NCBI RefSeq assembly: GCF_958295425.1
Contig: NC_081142.1
Span: forward strand, 4,234,917-4,298,916
Length of the DNA stretch: 64,000 bases
Reading direction: 5' to 3'
From: Solea solea
Taxonomy: Eukaryota; Chordata; Actinopteri; Pleuronectiformes; Soleidae
Shown: piece after piece, positions 24,933 through 49,593 of the stretch
Numbering within the stretch: the stretch's first letter is position 1
How the letters are laid out: every line of letters starts with the position of its first letter
Notes under the pieces: generated by a model
Database searches by the model: none
What the model saw: only the letters and a program-made list of their open reading frames with translations
Told to the model about the DNA's origin: nothing
Program-made: the position numbers and the translations under genes

Positions 24933-26059
24933 TACGGGTAATTTACACCAGAGCATTCACATGATTATCAAATCGGATGCAAAGGTGAAGCCTTCTTCTA
25001 TAAGTGTAAATTAATCTCTTGATTGTTGTGTCCAGTTGATATTGTAGCATCACTTTCATTAAAATGTTGAGTTTGTCTTTACCTAGATGATGTTTATGTC
25101 ATTATCATCTTGAGATTTGAAAGTGACTTGTTGCTTTGACAAACTTTGGGTTCCAGTCGTGTAATAATGTTTTCATTTCAGTTTTGTCTGTCAAAAGTAG
25201 TCTGACTACAGTTAAACTGTTTGTTGTCTTACATGCCAGAGGACGAGTAGTCATACTGGCCACGGGGACCCACCCAAAGGCCTTGGGCAATTCTTGGAGC
25301 TGGAGGAGTGGAACCCTCCAATGTTCGACTGAACAATTTCTTGTTTACCCTGTTGGACTTCATATTGACTTAAGCGTGTGTGTGTGTAGAGTGTGAACGT
25401 GTCTCAGAGAGATAAAGGTTTAGACAGGTTTAGTAATGAGATCTCAATTGAATTTCATGACACCAACACCTCTGGCAATTTGAACTGAACTTAAAGTAAG
25501 CACACTTTGTGTTACACCTGATTTCCATGGCCTCAAAACTTCATATTCCTTTGGCAAATAATCTTAAATAAAAAAGTAAGAAGTGTATGTTCTTGGAGTC
25601 TCGTGCTAATACCCATGGGGGTAGTGGGGGCACTCTATTGTGAAGCTTTGTTGTTTTTGTGGCAGTCAAACTCTGTGATCATTGGTATTTGAGTTTGAAT
25701 TATGTGACTGAGGTGGTCTTGTATACTAGCAAGGTGTCAATGAGTTTATTTCATACATATGTGTATGTAATGCTCAAGCATGTCTTGAATAAACCTGGTG
25801 TAATGGACCCTTTTCACAGCAGATATTTGTCAGGTTTTAACAACAACATTATTAGGTGTTTAGTTCTGCTCCAGGTTTAAGAGAGCAGGGGTTCTGCTAT
25901 GCAAGTGAAAGGGTGGATCACAATACATACTTTGTATATAGAAGCTGAGAAATAAGTTTACTGTCATGTCATTATAGCATTGCTAAAACAGGAAATGTAA
26001 TGATGGCCCAAAGCTTTTACACAGCACTGTAGATGCATGTTATGTAGTATTGCAGTGAT

Positions 26060-26405
26060 TGAGCAACAATTTATTGATTACTTAATTAATTGTCAACTTT
26101 TATGATAATCAATCAGTTTAAAGCTTTTTCTCATGATTGAAACAAGATTTCTGATTGTTTCAGCTTGTTAAATGTGAATATATTCCTTGTTTCTTTGCTC
26201 CATAAAGCAAATAAATGATTAATTCACTGAATCATTTTGGTTTGTGGAGAAAACAAGACATTTGAGAACATAATTTCCAGGCTTGACAAACACTGATCAA
26301 CATTTTGTAACGTTTTCTGACATCGACCAAATGATTACTCGATTAGTCGAGAAAATAATCGATGGATTCATCTATTATAAAAATTATCATTAGTTGCAGC
26401 ACTAA
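26060..26405. repeat. Dispersed teleost repeat, copy 2
   Basis: It shares the ACAAGACATTTGAGAACAT core with the copy at 3545 and ends with an ATCATTAGTTGCAGCACTA terminus. A third, partial copy follows directly at 26410-26650 with its own ACAAAACAATACATTTGAGA core. It is non-coding. Confidence 0.6.
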
Positions 26406-26409
26406 AATT

Positions 26410-26650
26410 AAGCACCAACTAATTTGATTAGTTAATTAATTGGTTTGAGTCTTTATTTGAAAAAATATTATAATTATAACAATAATAATTCAAATAAGCT
26501 CTCTGTTTTTCCAGCTTCTTAAATGTTTCTTTGCTCCATAAACAAACTAATTTGGGTTTTTAGGTGGACAAAACAATACATTTGAGAACATCAGCATGTC
26601 AAGGTGTGTCAGTGTATTTTCATTCGTTTAAATATATTTTCAAAACTTGT
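26410..26650. repeat. Dispersed teleost repeat, partial copy 3
   Basis: It abuts copy 2 and repeats the TTTCTTTGCTCCATAAA and CATTTGAGAACATCA blocks. The adjacency suggests insertion near, or tandem duplication of, the same family. Confidence 0.5.
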
Positions 26651-27062
26651 GAAAAACATGTATTTATTGGATTGGAGATGAAAAGGAGAACTTTTTATTT
26701 TTCACACACTTCCACCAGATCACATTACCTATGACAGTACAGATTGTCATCCTTGAAGTTCACTTCCATTCCCACTGCTTCATACAATTGTTAGGCTGGA
26801 ATGACTCGGTTTACAAATGGTATTTTTAACGCCCCACAATGAGCCCAGAATAGTATTTTAGCCCTTACACTTAAGACAACTGGCTCTCCTAGATATGTTG
26901 GTACTAAATTGTTATATGCTCATTGAAGCTTTAACTATTATGAGCTGTTACTATAAAAGTGGCTGGCCCATGGTACCATTCAATCCAGTGTTGTTGGGTG
27001 TGGAAACAAGCACAGCAGACAGCACACGGCTCTAAACTCAATAACATCGTTGGGTTTGTTCA

Positions 27063-27190
27063 TTAACATTACATTACATGTCATTTAGCAGACGCTTTTA
27101 TCCAAAGCGACTTACAAGGTAATTGAGTACAATCAGCCAGGGGTGGAGTCGAACTTGCGACCATGATGTCTTTGGCACACAGGGTACCAT
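27063..27190 (+). repeat. Teleost SINE-like repeat (CATTTAGCAGACGCTTTTATCC type)
   Basis: It contains TTTAGCAGACGCTTTTATCC followed by AAAGCGACTTACAAGG, then a GGGGTGGAGTCGAACTTGCG stretch. This is a very widespread fish repeat. The GTCGAAC part resembles a tRNA T-arm only superficially; no cloverleaf can be formed. Confidence 0.6.
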
Positions 27191-28300
27191 TAAAAGACGT
27201 ACATTTTTCCTTGACATTCACTTATAATCTGTATGTTACAAATTTATCAAAAAAACAAACAAACTTGCTTGTTAAGGTAGATTTAAATTCTATATGCATA
27301 TAAACATATACTGTAACTGCTTTTTCTTTACATTAATAGATATAGACCATTCTCTTTAAATGAGATGTTCACTCAGATAAGCAAAGGGTGACAAAGGTCT
27401 TTCTTTTATATGAACCAGTGGCATTGCAAGCCTAGCAAGATGCAGGACATGATTGAACTCTCTTGAATCTGTACATACGGTGCCATTAGATAATCTTGCA
27501 TCTTAAGCATCATTTCAGTCCCCGAGTAAATTAGTTTCCTGATGTGTGTGTTTGCATTTTTACCCCATGGTTTGTGTATTGTTTGAATGTGCCTACCTTA
27601 ATTTTAGATATATCATGATATAACCTTTTGGCTAATTTGTGCTAATAAAAATCATCTTTAATTTGTAATCCATTTTAGATACAATACAAAGCAACTCACC
27701 TTTTTGAACAAAGCCGATAGTTGTTGTGACTATAGACCCTTTCATTGTATACAAACATTGCAAGCCTAGCGAGTTTGGGGTCAGAAAATGTCACAACAGG
27801 TAAGCAAATAGCATGTATGTCCATGGTGGTTAGTAATGTATCTAGTGCTTTTGTGATTAGAGGCTCAATGAGGTTACCAGAGAAGGTTGAGCTGTTACAG
27901 TGAGGTGTTTTTAAGGTCTTTGTAATGTTGATGAGAATTACGTCATTCAAATTGTGATCTCTCAGGAGTAATGGAATTATTGCTTATAGTACTACAAGTC
28001 TTTAATGCTTTATGTTTATTTGTGCATAATCTCCATAACCCAGGTTGAGATTTACTGTGAACATGGATTATTTTGGTTATTTCTTTGGTTAGTACTGGTT
28101 GATATATAAATAGGGACTGTTTTAAAAACAATAATCTAATGTTGTTTTTAATGTGATTATGTTTATGCATTCTTGTATGATCATGACCAAAAATCTTGTC
28201 TGCACTTCCTGGACTTACTGTTTTTTTGTGTTGTCACGTTGCTTAGTGAGAATCCAGGTGGAGACATGCGCACATGTACATATGTGTGGCTCTCTCTCTA

Positions 28301-28301
<1 letters not shown>

Positions 28302-28332
<31 letters not shown>
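28302..28332. repeat. CA microsatellite
   Basis: About fifteen uninterrupted CA units. A second CA run lies at 28450-28475. Confidence 0.95.
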
Positions 28333-28334
<2 letters not shown>

Positions 28335-28449
28335 GGAGATCCAGGGTTAAAGGCTTCCATTTTGTTAGGTAACACCCTAATGGTCTGATCTGTCAGTGGC
28401 GTTAAAATGGCAGGGGCTTAACCCTTGGTGTTCAGGACCAAACCAGTAG

Positions 28450-28475
28450 ACACACACACACACACACACACACAC
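28450..28475. repeat. CA microsatellite
   Basis: Thirteen CA units, followed within 35 bases by a roughly 100-base purine-rich tract. Confidence 0.95.
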
Positions 28476-31400
28476 TCACTTCTGGCCTGACAGAGCCTAC
28501 AACAGAACAACTGAGGAAGAGGAGGGGAATATGTGAGGCAGGGAGAGGCGGAGGGAATGACGGAGAGTGAGCAAGCGAGAGAAGGAGAAGACAAGGAAGA
28601 GTATTTTTCACATGGGTACAGTTAGATTATGGCTCAGCTAACCACATGCGCTCTGCACCCTCCTCCCTCCCCCAGCCATGCCACCTCCTCAGCTGGTCCC
28701 TGCCCCCACTCCTTGCTTTTAGGTTAGGTAGGCAGTTTTTTCTATTTAGATGGAAAACAACAATAGTCTTTCAATTGTCTTAGTCATTGGAAACCATATA
28801 ATGGTTTGCATGAAGCAGGTATGTTGTTGTAAGTGGGCACATTAAATGTAAGATATTCACAACCTCATCATATCTGCCAGTATGATAACTGGCATTTTGA
28901 GTAATTATAATTGACCAGGGCCCCTTGGCCACACAAGAGTTGTCACTTTGGTATTTTTTTGCCCATACTTTTTGTTGTTTTTCAGGATTGTATAATTGTT
29001 GTTTTCCCTTGAATTAAACCCCAAGGACACAGTTGAAAATCCTGTGCTTTTTTAAAAGGCTGTTAATGTGTTAGCTGGCTAAATCTAGTCTCAGTGGGGA
29101 GATCATTACATTGCTGGACATAAGATGTAAGCAGTCCACCTAAGGGGATAAGCCTTTGCCATTGATCAGCTCTGTCTGAACTAGTGGACACAATTGCAGA
29201 AGTACTGAGAATAAAACCATTTCCTTTCAGGCAAATGGTTCTCATCCTGTTGCTTTATACACTGGGGATGGCTCATTACTGGTTTATTTTGTGTTCAATA
29301 TGAAACAAATATCAGTACCTCAAATTTCTACAGATAACGATACAATATTAAACAATTTAACTACAAATAATACATTTGTGCTCATGCGTTTACCTCCTAT
29401 AACCAGCTGTTTTGAAAGCATAATGCTCTGTGGTGGTAAACGTCTCTCTTTACAGCATGTTGCCTGTGTTTTGTTAACCATTTATGTCATATTTAGGGTT
29501 GCGCTGTCAAAACACAGATATTTGAGTATTTTTCTATGAACATCAGAAGCACAGTTAGGAAAAAAATGACCAAATGACAAGTTTCTGCTGGCAGAACATA
29601 AGACATCCTGAAGGCATAGCTTTCTTACAGTAAGTTAACAGGTTGTGAATATGGTGGGGAAGTGTTCAAGTGGGCTTGTCTTGTGGGATTCACTGCATTG
29701 AAAACTTGTCAGCGTCACTATAAATATAATATAATCAATAGTTATTGACATCCAGTGGTAATCTGGTCTTAATATGGCTGTCATGAATAGTCTTACATTA
29801 ATGTACAGTAGGTTTAAGCTTAATGGCACCAACATGCACATTAGCTGCAGGTGTTATATCTTTTGCCAGCAAGTTTTAAGACTCAACTCAACCACTTCAA
29901 TCCTCTCGGTTGCACTGAAAATGTGCAATTAAGTGGTTCTATTTTATCCTGTGTAAAAAGAGTTTGCACAGCAATATCGCTGACCCTGATAACAAAATGG
30001 AGTTTTTCACAGTGAGATATATGCCAACCAGTCACTTGTACCACTTAACTTGACAGTATCGTTATTCAGACAAATGTGTCAAATGATTTCAAAACTCATT
30101 TCTTCGTAATTTTCTGTAATCTGAACTGGTCTTCCACATTGAATTGGCCAATTGTAAGTGTAAGGCAAAGTCATGATGGGGTTGATGGTGGAAGAGTGAG
30201 ATACTGGCCAAGGATCGAACAGTCTGAGTTACACTTAGTTTTGCACCCTTAACAGAGCTGGATGCACACTGACAATGCAGCCACAACAAAGAATAAAAAA
30301 AAATCATTACCTAATTTTCTTCATTCAGACCAAATCAGTATTTTTAGCATTGATGATGAGTTAATAGATACAATTATGCAGCAAAGAATGGTTTGTGGTG
30401 CAAATATTCATTCATATGACTAGACTTTTAAATGTAGAAGAACTATGACAGGGGAGCCTTGGTAAATTAGAAGATGTGTTATGTACTATCACCTGCCATT
30501 ACATAATACTTGAACAGTGTCTCAGTGCAACACTGTTTCTGAAGTATTAATGCTATGATTCTTCCACCCTACCCCTCTCAAGTGACACAGATAAAATCAT
30601 AAACTCTTAATGAATTGGTGGATAGACCACAGTGTAGTTGAGTGGTGGTGCTTCACTTGTTTGCTTTTGATTCCTTTCATGTGCAGATGGCCAGGGGCAC
30701 TGAAGGTCTATGCAGCAAAAGTTAAAGGACCTGTCATTGGTTAGTCATCACTCTTCTCTAAGAAAAGATGAGACCCATGAATGTGGTTTATCAAAGTTCA
30801 GATCTACTGTAAATCTATTCATGATAGTGTTTAGATAGACCCAAACATTTTCATGTTCACCACAATAGGACACTTTGTTCGAGGACTTTCTCCGTGTATC
30901 TAATGAGCTAAACAGGTACAGTAACTAATTGGGCTCTCAACATCTGAAAACACATGGGCATACACTCATCCTTCAATACTGTAGATATTGTTACTGTGTG
31001 CTGTATTTTATATAATCTACTATGTGATTTGTATATGTCTACTAATGTTAGGTCAACACAACAGAAGGGTTGTTTGTAAGTGATTTTAATGGAGTACAGT
31101 GTGTTTGTGCTCAGGCCATTTTTTGTTTCAGCTCATGTTGTTACAGAGTGTGGAGTTTGGTTCAAACCACACGGACATTAGTCTACACAAGCAATGTGAC
31201 CGACATCAGATGTTTGTGCTTTGAGCTACTTCCTGAACACTGAGTGCCTACAAGTAAGACACAACTAACTATTTTGGTAGTTGACTGATTTTTTTCTAGA
31301 AGTCGACTAGTATTATTGTGTTTAACATTAGTGTTTATTCAGATAATGTTATTTGCACAAACAAAATATGGACTACAGCTGCTCCTTCAATTTACTCCAC

Positions 31401-32128
31401 TTGACACATCAAACATGCTTTATTACATGGCTTGGTTGAATACTTAGTCATGATAAGTCGATAGCAACCTTCAGTGGTCTGTTATGTTCTGTATAATAGA
31501 CCGTTGTGTAACGGACTGTGGCTAGGGACAAATCGCATGGAGAGCGAATGTATCCATGTGCAGAAGTGTGGTAATTTTACTTTCAAATCGTCAGAGACCT
31601 CCTATTAGAATATTTTTCAAATATTGTAATAAATATATGGATAAATGGAGACATGCTTTCATTTTTCTAGTTAAAAACTGTAGTTTAGGAGTTCAGAGTA
31701 GACTTGTAGTGCTCCTTTTAGGTGGAATTTATTTACAAACAAATCATCTTCAACAGTGTCATGCTGACCACAAGCTCCTCTGCTACTACTGTCAGTCTCA
31801 TTTATATCCACTAAAAATGTTTCCGTGCTGATGCAAGGGCTTGTTAGCATGACATCGTCATTCTTATGGTTTACTTGATTTTACTTGACTTTTTATTCTA
31901 CCTCCATGCAGCAGTGTGATTTACCCCTGACAAGCCCCCAGTGTGAATAAATAAAACACAATTTATTTTGAGGGCATGGAAACATTCACAGTTCTCAAAC
32001 CCCATGTGAGCTAACTGACTATTTCACTACAAGGACGCAATATGCAGTTGTCATACTTGGCGAAATAACTTAAAACAGTACTTTGTTTCTAAGCAGGATG
32101 ACATGCAGTGATGTGGTCATTGTGATAA

Positions 32129-32152
32129 CCCCCCCCCCCCCCCCCCCCCCCC
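32129..32152. repeat. Poly-C homopolymer run
   Basis: Twenty-four consecutive C residues. The same length recurs at 45336-45359, and a 14-base run lies at 48134-48147. The exact lengths may be assembly-limited. Confidence 0.9.
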
Positions 32153-34406
32153 ATTTTTTAATAACTCTTTGTTGGTTCAGAAAGCAGGTAGTGTATACAA
32201 TGGGAGAAATGGGCCTTCTGCCCCCAGCACTTCCTGTAGTGCAGTGCAATTATTGAATGTGGTTTGCCAAAGCCAGTGTTTTTAGTTAAACTGGTTTGAC
32301 ATGTTGACCATACAGTTCTGGGTTGATACATTTTAATTATCAACACACTTGGACATCAATCAAATGTAGTTTTGCTTGTTAACCAGCAGTGAATCAAGCA
32401 CATTGAACATTGGATTGAAGATGACATCAATATCCTCAGGGACAAGGGCAGCAATGTAGACCTGAAACTAGCAACCATAGTCATCTAGTTATATTCAGAT
32501 CTGCATTGTCTCAAAGGATGACAGTCATTTCCTGACACACTGTTGCAACTAGAGCCATGTGTAGCAGTTTTGTAACGTTTTCCAGGATAAAGTACATTTT
32601 GTCAAGTACTGTGTGGTTTATGGTCATGCTCACATTTACCCACTGTTGTCTCTGGGAGATAGGTGGTCTTTGTGTCTAGGAATGGTATAGCAGGGTGGAT
32701 TGTAAGTCTCCACAAATACACAAATGTTTTCTTTAACTGTTGTAGTTGCTTTAGATGTGGTACTCACACTAACATCTTGCAAAGTATCAGGGTTACTGGT
32801 GCCTCACAGAACAGTAAAACATTAGCTTGGCTTTATTATTATAGATGTAGAATTCTATAAATGCAAATTCTAAAATTCTTGTAAATTGCAGATATTTCTG
32901 GAATTATTTTGTATGCAAGTTTTGTAAACCCCTTGCTTAGCTTTTTGATGTATTAAGACTAAATGGATAACAAGAAACAAATGTGGATCTACTGTGTCCT
33001 TATTTTAATTGTCAACTAGAGAAAGCATACAAATCTTGCCAATGCCGCTCCCATACTTGCAATACTATCCCTTATCTTACAGGTTAATAAGTGGTGGTGA
33101 TCTGTGTCTGGGTTATCAGCAAAATCTAATAGTTTCTCCCTTTGGCCATAACCTATACCCCCAGATATTTTTATCAAAATGTGTCCTTTATTTTTGTTAT
33201 TTGTGCTTCTCACAAACAAACAGACATGCGTGCCTTATGTCAGCCCCACATGTTGTCCGATAGACATTTTTTGTAATTTCTGCTTTCCCCTCTCATTCCT
33301 TTTTTACTGCCACTCGGTCTCTCTAGGGGTTAAACCTGCACTTGTACACAGTTAGACCAGTCTGAGCCGGTTTTGCTGGGACAGGGTCATGTGGAGCTGC
33401 CATAATGTCATGTTTGACTACAAAGACTTTGTGAATTACAGATGCAAAGTCTTAATCAGTCTTTGTCAGTAATGATGCTGCTATATTGCTATCTCTAAAT
33501 ATGCTTGGCTGTTGAAACACCCAAGTTTATGAGTAGCGTAATTGCATGACTACATCGTAACATCTTTATTCTTTTACTTTCTCTTCTATAATGAATGCAT
33601 GGCCTACATTGAAGTGAATGTGACACATAAATGGTACTTTGTAATAGGTTTTTCTCAGAATGTCAAGTGGCTCTTTCCATCCTTCAATTGTACTTTACTG
33701 AGTCAGATTTGGATCAGCGTCCTGGGGAATGGCAGTAGGGACAGAATATGTTTTGATACAGCTGGAAGTATCTGTTATATCAAACTAAAGCTATGATATT
33801 GCAAGTGTATATTAGCATCATAGCACAATTAAACACGGGGAAATGGTGTGCCAAGGGCTGCCCTGTTCCTACCGTGGTGTTTTACTTTTGTAGTTTTTGC
33901 AATAGCACAAAGTGCACCACACAGCTCTATTGTGTGGAGCAAATGAGCAGTGACTAAACTGGCAAGCTACCATATTTATAAGAGAAGTGTTGGACTGTGG
34001 CAGGGCAAATAAGACAATGGAATGTGAAAGTGAAAGGTTGTATGTCAGCCCAGGTTGCAAGGAGGGCTGGACAGGGTGTACCAACTCTCAATTGAAGGAT
34101 TAAGTTGTAGAATATTAATTAATTAATAAATGAATGGACCACACAAATTTAAAATATATTTCATGTGTTGCCCACCATAATTTGCAGCAATGGTTGTTAT
34201 GGCAACCTCATTGGCAAAACAGAGGCACTTCTGCAAATGAACTAGTCTCTTCAAGAAACCAGTACATTAATGTGACTGAATGATTTGTGTACAGTATGAT
34301 ATGATCTGTGGTGTTGCTCAAAACTCTACACTATGTCTTATTAATTTTATATATACCGTTTGTAACAGTTTGCTCCATCTTGTCTTTCTCCAGGGTGAGA
34401 GCAGCC

Positions 34407-45199
<10,793 letters not shown>

Positions 45200-47845
45200 T
45201 GCAATCTTATTCTTTTACCATAACTATTATCCCTCTTAATATCAATAACAGCCATTTTCATTATCATTCTAATCCTTTCTATGGACTTCTATGCCTCTGG
45301 CTAAAATGGTGCAGGGGATGGTCAGCCTATTTTCTCCCCCCCCCCCCCCCCCCCCCCCCTTTTTTGTTGGATGGATATGTTTCCTCCATGACCTCCACCG
45401 ATTCTTCTGCTTATACCTTCCTGCATCCCAGTTTGGAGTCTGTGCTGTGGCACCTTGGGACTCTGGGATTCAAGGAGATTGTCGAATAGAACTTCGGGTA
45501 TCTTTTCTGAGGGCTGGATGTAACACGGGCGCAGACGATTTTCCGAACTTCTCCAGTGATGCTGCCTCACCCTCCATTTGCATAGGTTTAGCCTCCCAGT
45601 TGTACCAAGCGAAAGTAGCCACACAATTCTTGAGCTCATCTGCCTCTGGATTAGGCAGGGAATAAATAATACTCCCTGATATACACAGTAAAATATTTGC
45701 CTTACATCCTGACCCTCTCCAGTCTGAGCCAGTCAGACTCAGGCCCACGTGGTGGCTGAACTGAACTTAACTTAAAAACCTCATCCCAGGGATTATGGTT
45801 GAGCTTCAAGGACCATCCACAAAAATAACTGCTTCAGCTTTGCAAAAATGAAAAAAAAAAAAGGACTGTAAAAAATAATGTGCACACAGACTGCCTCTTC
45901 TTCTCTCGAACGTACACCGTGTATGATAGAGAAGTCGATGCGCGTTGGATTCTTTTGTAAGGCTGAATGTTAGGATTTTGTCATTTCTTCTGTAAGTCAT
46001 ATACTGTGTTTGAAATATTGAATATTGTGCTCCCTTATACTTTGGAAGTGGCCTCTTGTTGAGGTCTGAATTTACAGGCTAATGTTACTGTTGAGGTGGT
46101 TTTACATCTGCTGGGTTCCATGTCGCAGCCTACTTTTAAATACTTTGTTTTTTCTAAGATGAAGAATAAGATTAAAGTGTAAGGTTTCACTGACTCATGT
46201 AAAAAAAAATACGGAGTATATGTTTGGAGGACTATTCTTCTTTAAAACAAAACAAAAAAAAAACCTTCCAAAGAACTAGTGGAGCCCAAATGGAATCCCT
46301 TCTGCTAGAAGGTTTCTAGTTTATTTGAGCCCTCTCTGGATATAAACATGAATTCATGCTAAACTGAGGGGGTGTAAGGAATGTCGGATTTTTGACATTG
46401 TTTTGCTTTTAGTCATAGGTTGTGGTGCATTTTTTTTTTCTTCTATAGACAAACTGTCTGGGTTTATTTATAGGGTCATGTTAGTAAAGATATATGCTAA
46501 TGCCCTGAGTTTGAATGGATCTCTACATAAACAGATTCGTTTTGTGTGTCCAGGGTTTCCTGCTCACCCCGCGGTTGGTCAGAGAGAGAAGCTGGACACC
46601 TTTCAGAATGTAGTTATGCAAAAACCCTTATAGCAACAAACTACACAAACTTCTTAGTCTTTAACATCAAGGTGTATGATTTATGTCAGGTCCTTGAATT
46701 GAGCTAACTATGCCTTTCACATGAGCTACAGTGTATTTCTATCACATAGCAGCAGCACAGGATAAGCTAGTGATGTTCATTCTGTCCCACAGTAAACGTT
46801 GCACACCGGGTTGCATTGTTTTGCGACTCTGTGCTGTTGTCTTTGATTTCAGTTAACGGGGTGGCGTTGTATTAAGTGGAAAATGTCTCTAAATGAAAAA
46901 TGTTTAGGGCCCAGAACAAGCCGATTGTTTTCATGTGTGACTTGTTGAAATTGGTTGAACCCTGTATGAAGACATCGTGACCAGGGAGGGATATAATGAT
47001 AATTAACAATGGTGAAAAGAAAACGAGGAAAGTAAAGTATGGATATTTAGTAAACACTTTTCTTAAACTGACAAGCAGCAAAACCACCCCTCCCAGCTGT
47101 TATTATTTTTTAATCTTTTTCACATTCAAACAATAATTATTTTTCCATCACTGTGTAATTACAGACCTGGAGTCTTGCTGCTCTGTTTTCTCAGTCTTGG
47201 ATTTCCTGATACATCCATGATGAGATGTGCTAATGTGACATAGTGAGGATTTATGTCCAGTAACCAGAATGCACTCACTGACCAGCATCAAGGGCATCAG
47301 CTGACGCGTATCCCTTTGTCCTGGGGTAACATCGCTGCACACTGGGGTTCCATTTTAGGACAGTGCAATCCAAATCGCTCGAGATTTAATGTTTCAGTGT
47401 CTCAACGTAGCGTTGGAAATCTTTCCTGACGGGCAGACAGTAGCAGCTCGCGTCTTGTGGATGCAAAAAATAAACAAAAATGGTATGAGCCCGTCGTTTT
47501 CTCTCCTGCTAAGTGTAACCCTGTGCTGTCTGTGACTACTTCCTGCTGCTGCAGCTGTTTGACAACAATATCACCATTCCGTATGTTTGGGTCAAAATGC
47601 TGCCATAAAAGCAGTGCACCCCGAATGGAAAAGAAAACAAATGTATGAGAATTTTTTTAAAATTTTTTCTGCTCTATCAAATAATAATAAAAACTAATTT
47701 TAACCCCTTCTCAGTTTTTTGTTTAGTTTTTTTATTCAGACTAAGTTCAGTAAACTTTCTCGTGCATTTATGTACACCCGCATTGTTGTGTAACTTGTTC
47801 AACTGTAGTCTGGCGTCAATAAAAACGGTGGGATACGATGACACG
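45200..47845 (+). other. gatad2a: Long 3'UTR of gatad2a
   Basis: About 2.6 kb of non-coding sequence follows the stop, containing a 24-base C-run (45336-45359). It ends near a canonical AATAAA at 47818-47823 in a GTCAATAAAAAC context followed by GT-rich sequence. Earlier AATAAA-like sites (near 45662, 47470 and 47684) could give shorter forms. p66 genes commonly have long 3'UTRs. Confidence 0.5.
47818..47823 (+). promoter_or_regulatory. gatad2a: Candidate poly(A) signal of gatad2a
   Basis: AATAAA followed within 30 bases by a GTGTGCTATGTTTAGTCTGTT downstream element, the best canonical signal after the stop. Confidence 0.5.
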
Positions 47846-47849
47846 TGTG

Positions 47850-49170
47850 CTATGTTTAGTCTGTTTTAGTTTACTGAATTTATTTGTGTTCAAAAACAAG
47901 TTTGGATCCCAGGTAAATAAAATGATAATATGCAGAGCACGCCGCATGCTAACACACGGCAGGTGATGAAAAAGTTGTGTCCTGATCCACAAGATTGATT
48001 ACATCAAAATGTTCACTTCACTGAAGAAAATATGCTTCACACAAAGAACGGCTAATCATGTCGAAGGCCTGCAGAGAAAACAGTTTGCATTACTCGCATT
48101 CATTCAAACTTGTGTTTCTTTTTGGTTTTATTTCCCCCCCCCCCCCCAGGCTCAGGCAAGGAACAATGTTCTCATCTTAATTAAAGTAATGTCATATTCC
48201 AAGTAAACAATAGTTGGGTTAAGAGTTAGGGTATTTCCATAAATCACATCCATCCATCTTCTACTGCGTTATCCTCCACACGAGGGCCACAGGGCACTGG
48301 TGCCAATGTCGATTGACATAGGGCAAAAGGCGGGGGACACCCTGGACAGGTCACCAGTCCATCACAGGGACGTATGGAGACATACAACCATCCAATAGAA
48401 CGTTGTTTTTTTGGACATTCTATCTGTGCAGTATAGTATGTGTGAAACCGCTATGCTGATATATAATCCCTAGGTGGCAGAGTATACCAACATTCATGGT
48501 GTTCAACTGTATCCTGGCAGAAAAACAGATCTACGCCCTCATCTGTAGGGTGTTACTCTAAGTGACCTGTATGTGGTCAGAGATGGCAGAGAAGAAAGAC
48601 ACATTTTTTTAAATTGAGGCCTAATCCTAAATTAAGGCCTAATCCTCCGCTTTGCTTCCTTGGCTTCTTAAATGTCAATATTTTCTGATGTATTTGCTAA
48701 AGAAATCAGAAAAATTCAGCATTTATCGATTAATAAAGAAAATAATCTATACATTAGATGATAATGAAAATGATTGTTAACTGCAGTTTATTTTCACGAC
48801 CCACTAATGAGCTGCAATTCTTAGTGACATAACATGTAATTAATAATAATGTTTATGTTTTTATAAGAACGTTAATGATGTTTCTCTCAGCTGCCTTAAA
48901 CCCACATGGTATTTTTGCATGTAACGCAGTCCTCTTTCCATCATTTGCATTCCCTTTTGTCTCCCATCTTTTGTGCTGGAGCTGCAAATGGTTCGTGTGA
49001 AGCCATTCAGGTACCAGAGGGTTTAGGAACTGTGCTGTTCTTCCCTCAAGTCTCAAAAGTGTCTCCTCACTCTGACGCTCGCTCCAGATTCTTCATCAAA
49101 GGGATTCTTTCTGCCACTAAGGAATGTGTGTGAATGTGAATGTGTGTCTATGTGTGTGTGTGAATCAGAG
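47850..49170. other. Intergenic sequence with repeat fragments
   Basis: No gene is supported. It contains a 14-base C-run (48134-48147), a LINE-like 3' fragment (48248-48390) and a partial dispersed repeat (48645-48825) related in wording to the copies at 3545 and 26060. Confidence 0.5.
48248..48390 (-). repeat. Teleost non-LTR-type 3' repeat fragment
   Basis: CATCCATCTTCTACTGCGTT, then GGCGGGGGACACCCTGGACA and GGTCACCAGTCCATCACAGG, are landmark phrases of a very common fish repeat 3' end. On the other strand these correspond to the segments at 55868 and 63140. Confidence 0.6.
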
Positions 49171-49181
49171 AGGAGGTGGGA

Positions 49182-49187
49182 TATATA
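49182..49187 (+). promoter_or_regulatory. Candidate TATA box upstream of the 49.6 kb exon
   Basis: GGGATATATAGGG is followed downstream by a CCAAT box (49238) and an inverted CCAAT (near 49276). It lies about 400 bases upstream of a plausible start codon. Suggestive only. Confidence 0.3.
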
Positions 49188-49593
49188 GGGTGGGGGTTGC
49201 ACCCTGGATGACTGAATAACCGAGACCATGTCTGCCTGAACCAATCAGACGGTGAGCACTGTGCCTCCTGGTTCTTAATTGGCTGGCTTTCCCGGTGAGC
49301 GCAGCTGATACGGAGAGCCAGCTGGTTTTATCAGAGAATAAGCTGAGGCCACACGGGGAAGAAGACCGAGAGGAGAGGCAGTGACACAGAGGCAGGATTC
49401 AGTGTGTAGCAGCCAGTAATTATCTTCCAGCCTCTGAACCAATCAAGAGCCACAGTCTATTTAGATTCTCAGTGTGTTCACAGGGATAGAGAGTTATAGA
49501 ATCGCAGAGTGAAAGAGTGGAAGTGATTGTTTCTTTGGAGCGGCACAGCTCTCCCTTTCTCCTTTCTCATTTAGACGTGCCGGGTGAGAACAG

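Larger units (their letters stand above)
21064..34393 (+). other. gatad2a: Large 5'UTR intron of gatad2a
   Basis: This stretch of 13.3 kb between the inferred first-exon donor and the acceptor before the start-codon exon holds no gene I can support. It contains a GT microsatellite (22053-22074), CA microsatellites (28302-28332, 28450-28475), a polypurine tract near 28508-28607, a 24-base C-run (32129-32152), a retrotransposon 3' end, a MITE-like element and dispersed repeats, which are listed separately. Confidence 0.55.

Noticed and set aside
27145..27190. tRNA-like T-arm (GTCGAAC)
   Set aside because: No acceptor stem, D-arm or anticodon arm can be placed; it is part of a dispersed SINE-like repeat.
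28302..28475. Spaced CA arrays resembling a repeat-spacer array
   Set aside because: They are ordinary microsatellites in vertebrate DNA; no constant repeat with unique spacers exists anywhere in the window.
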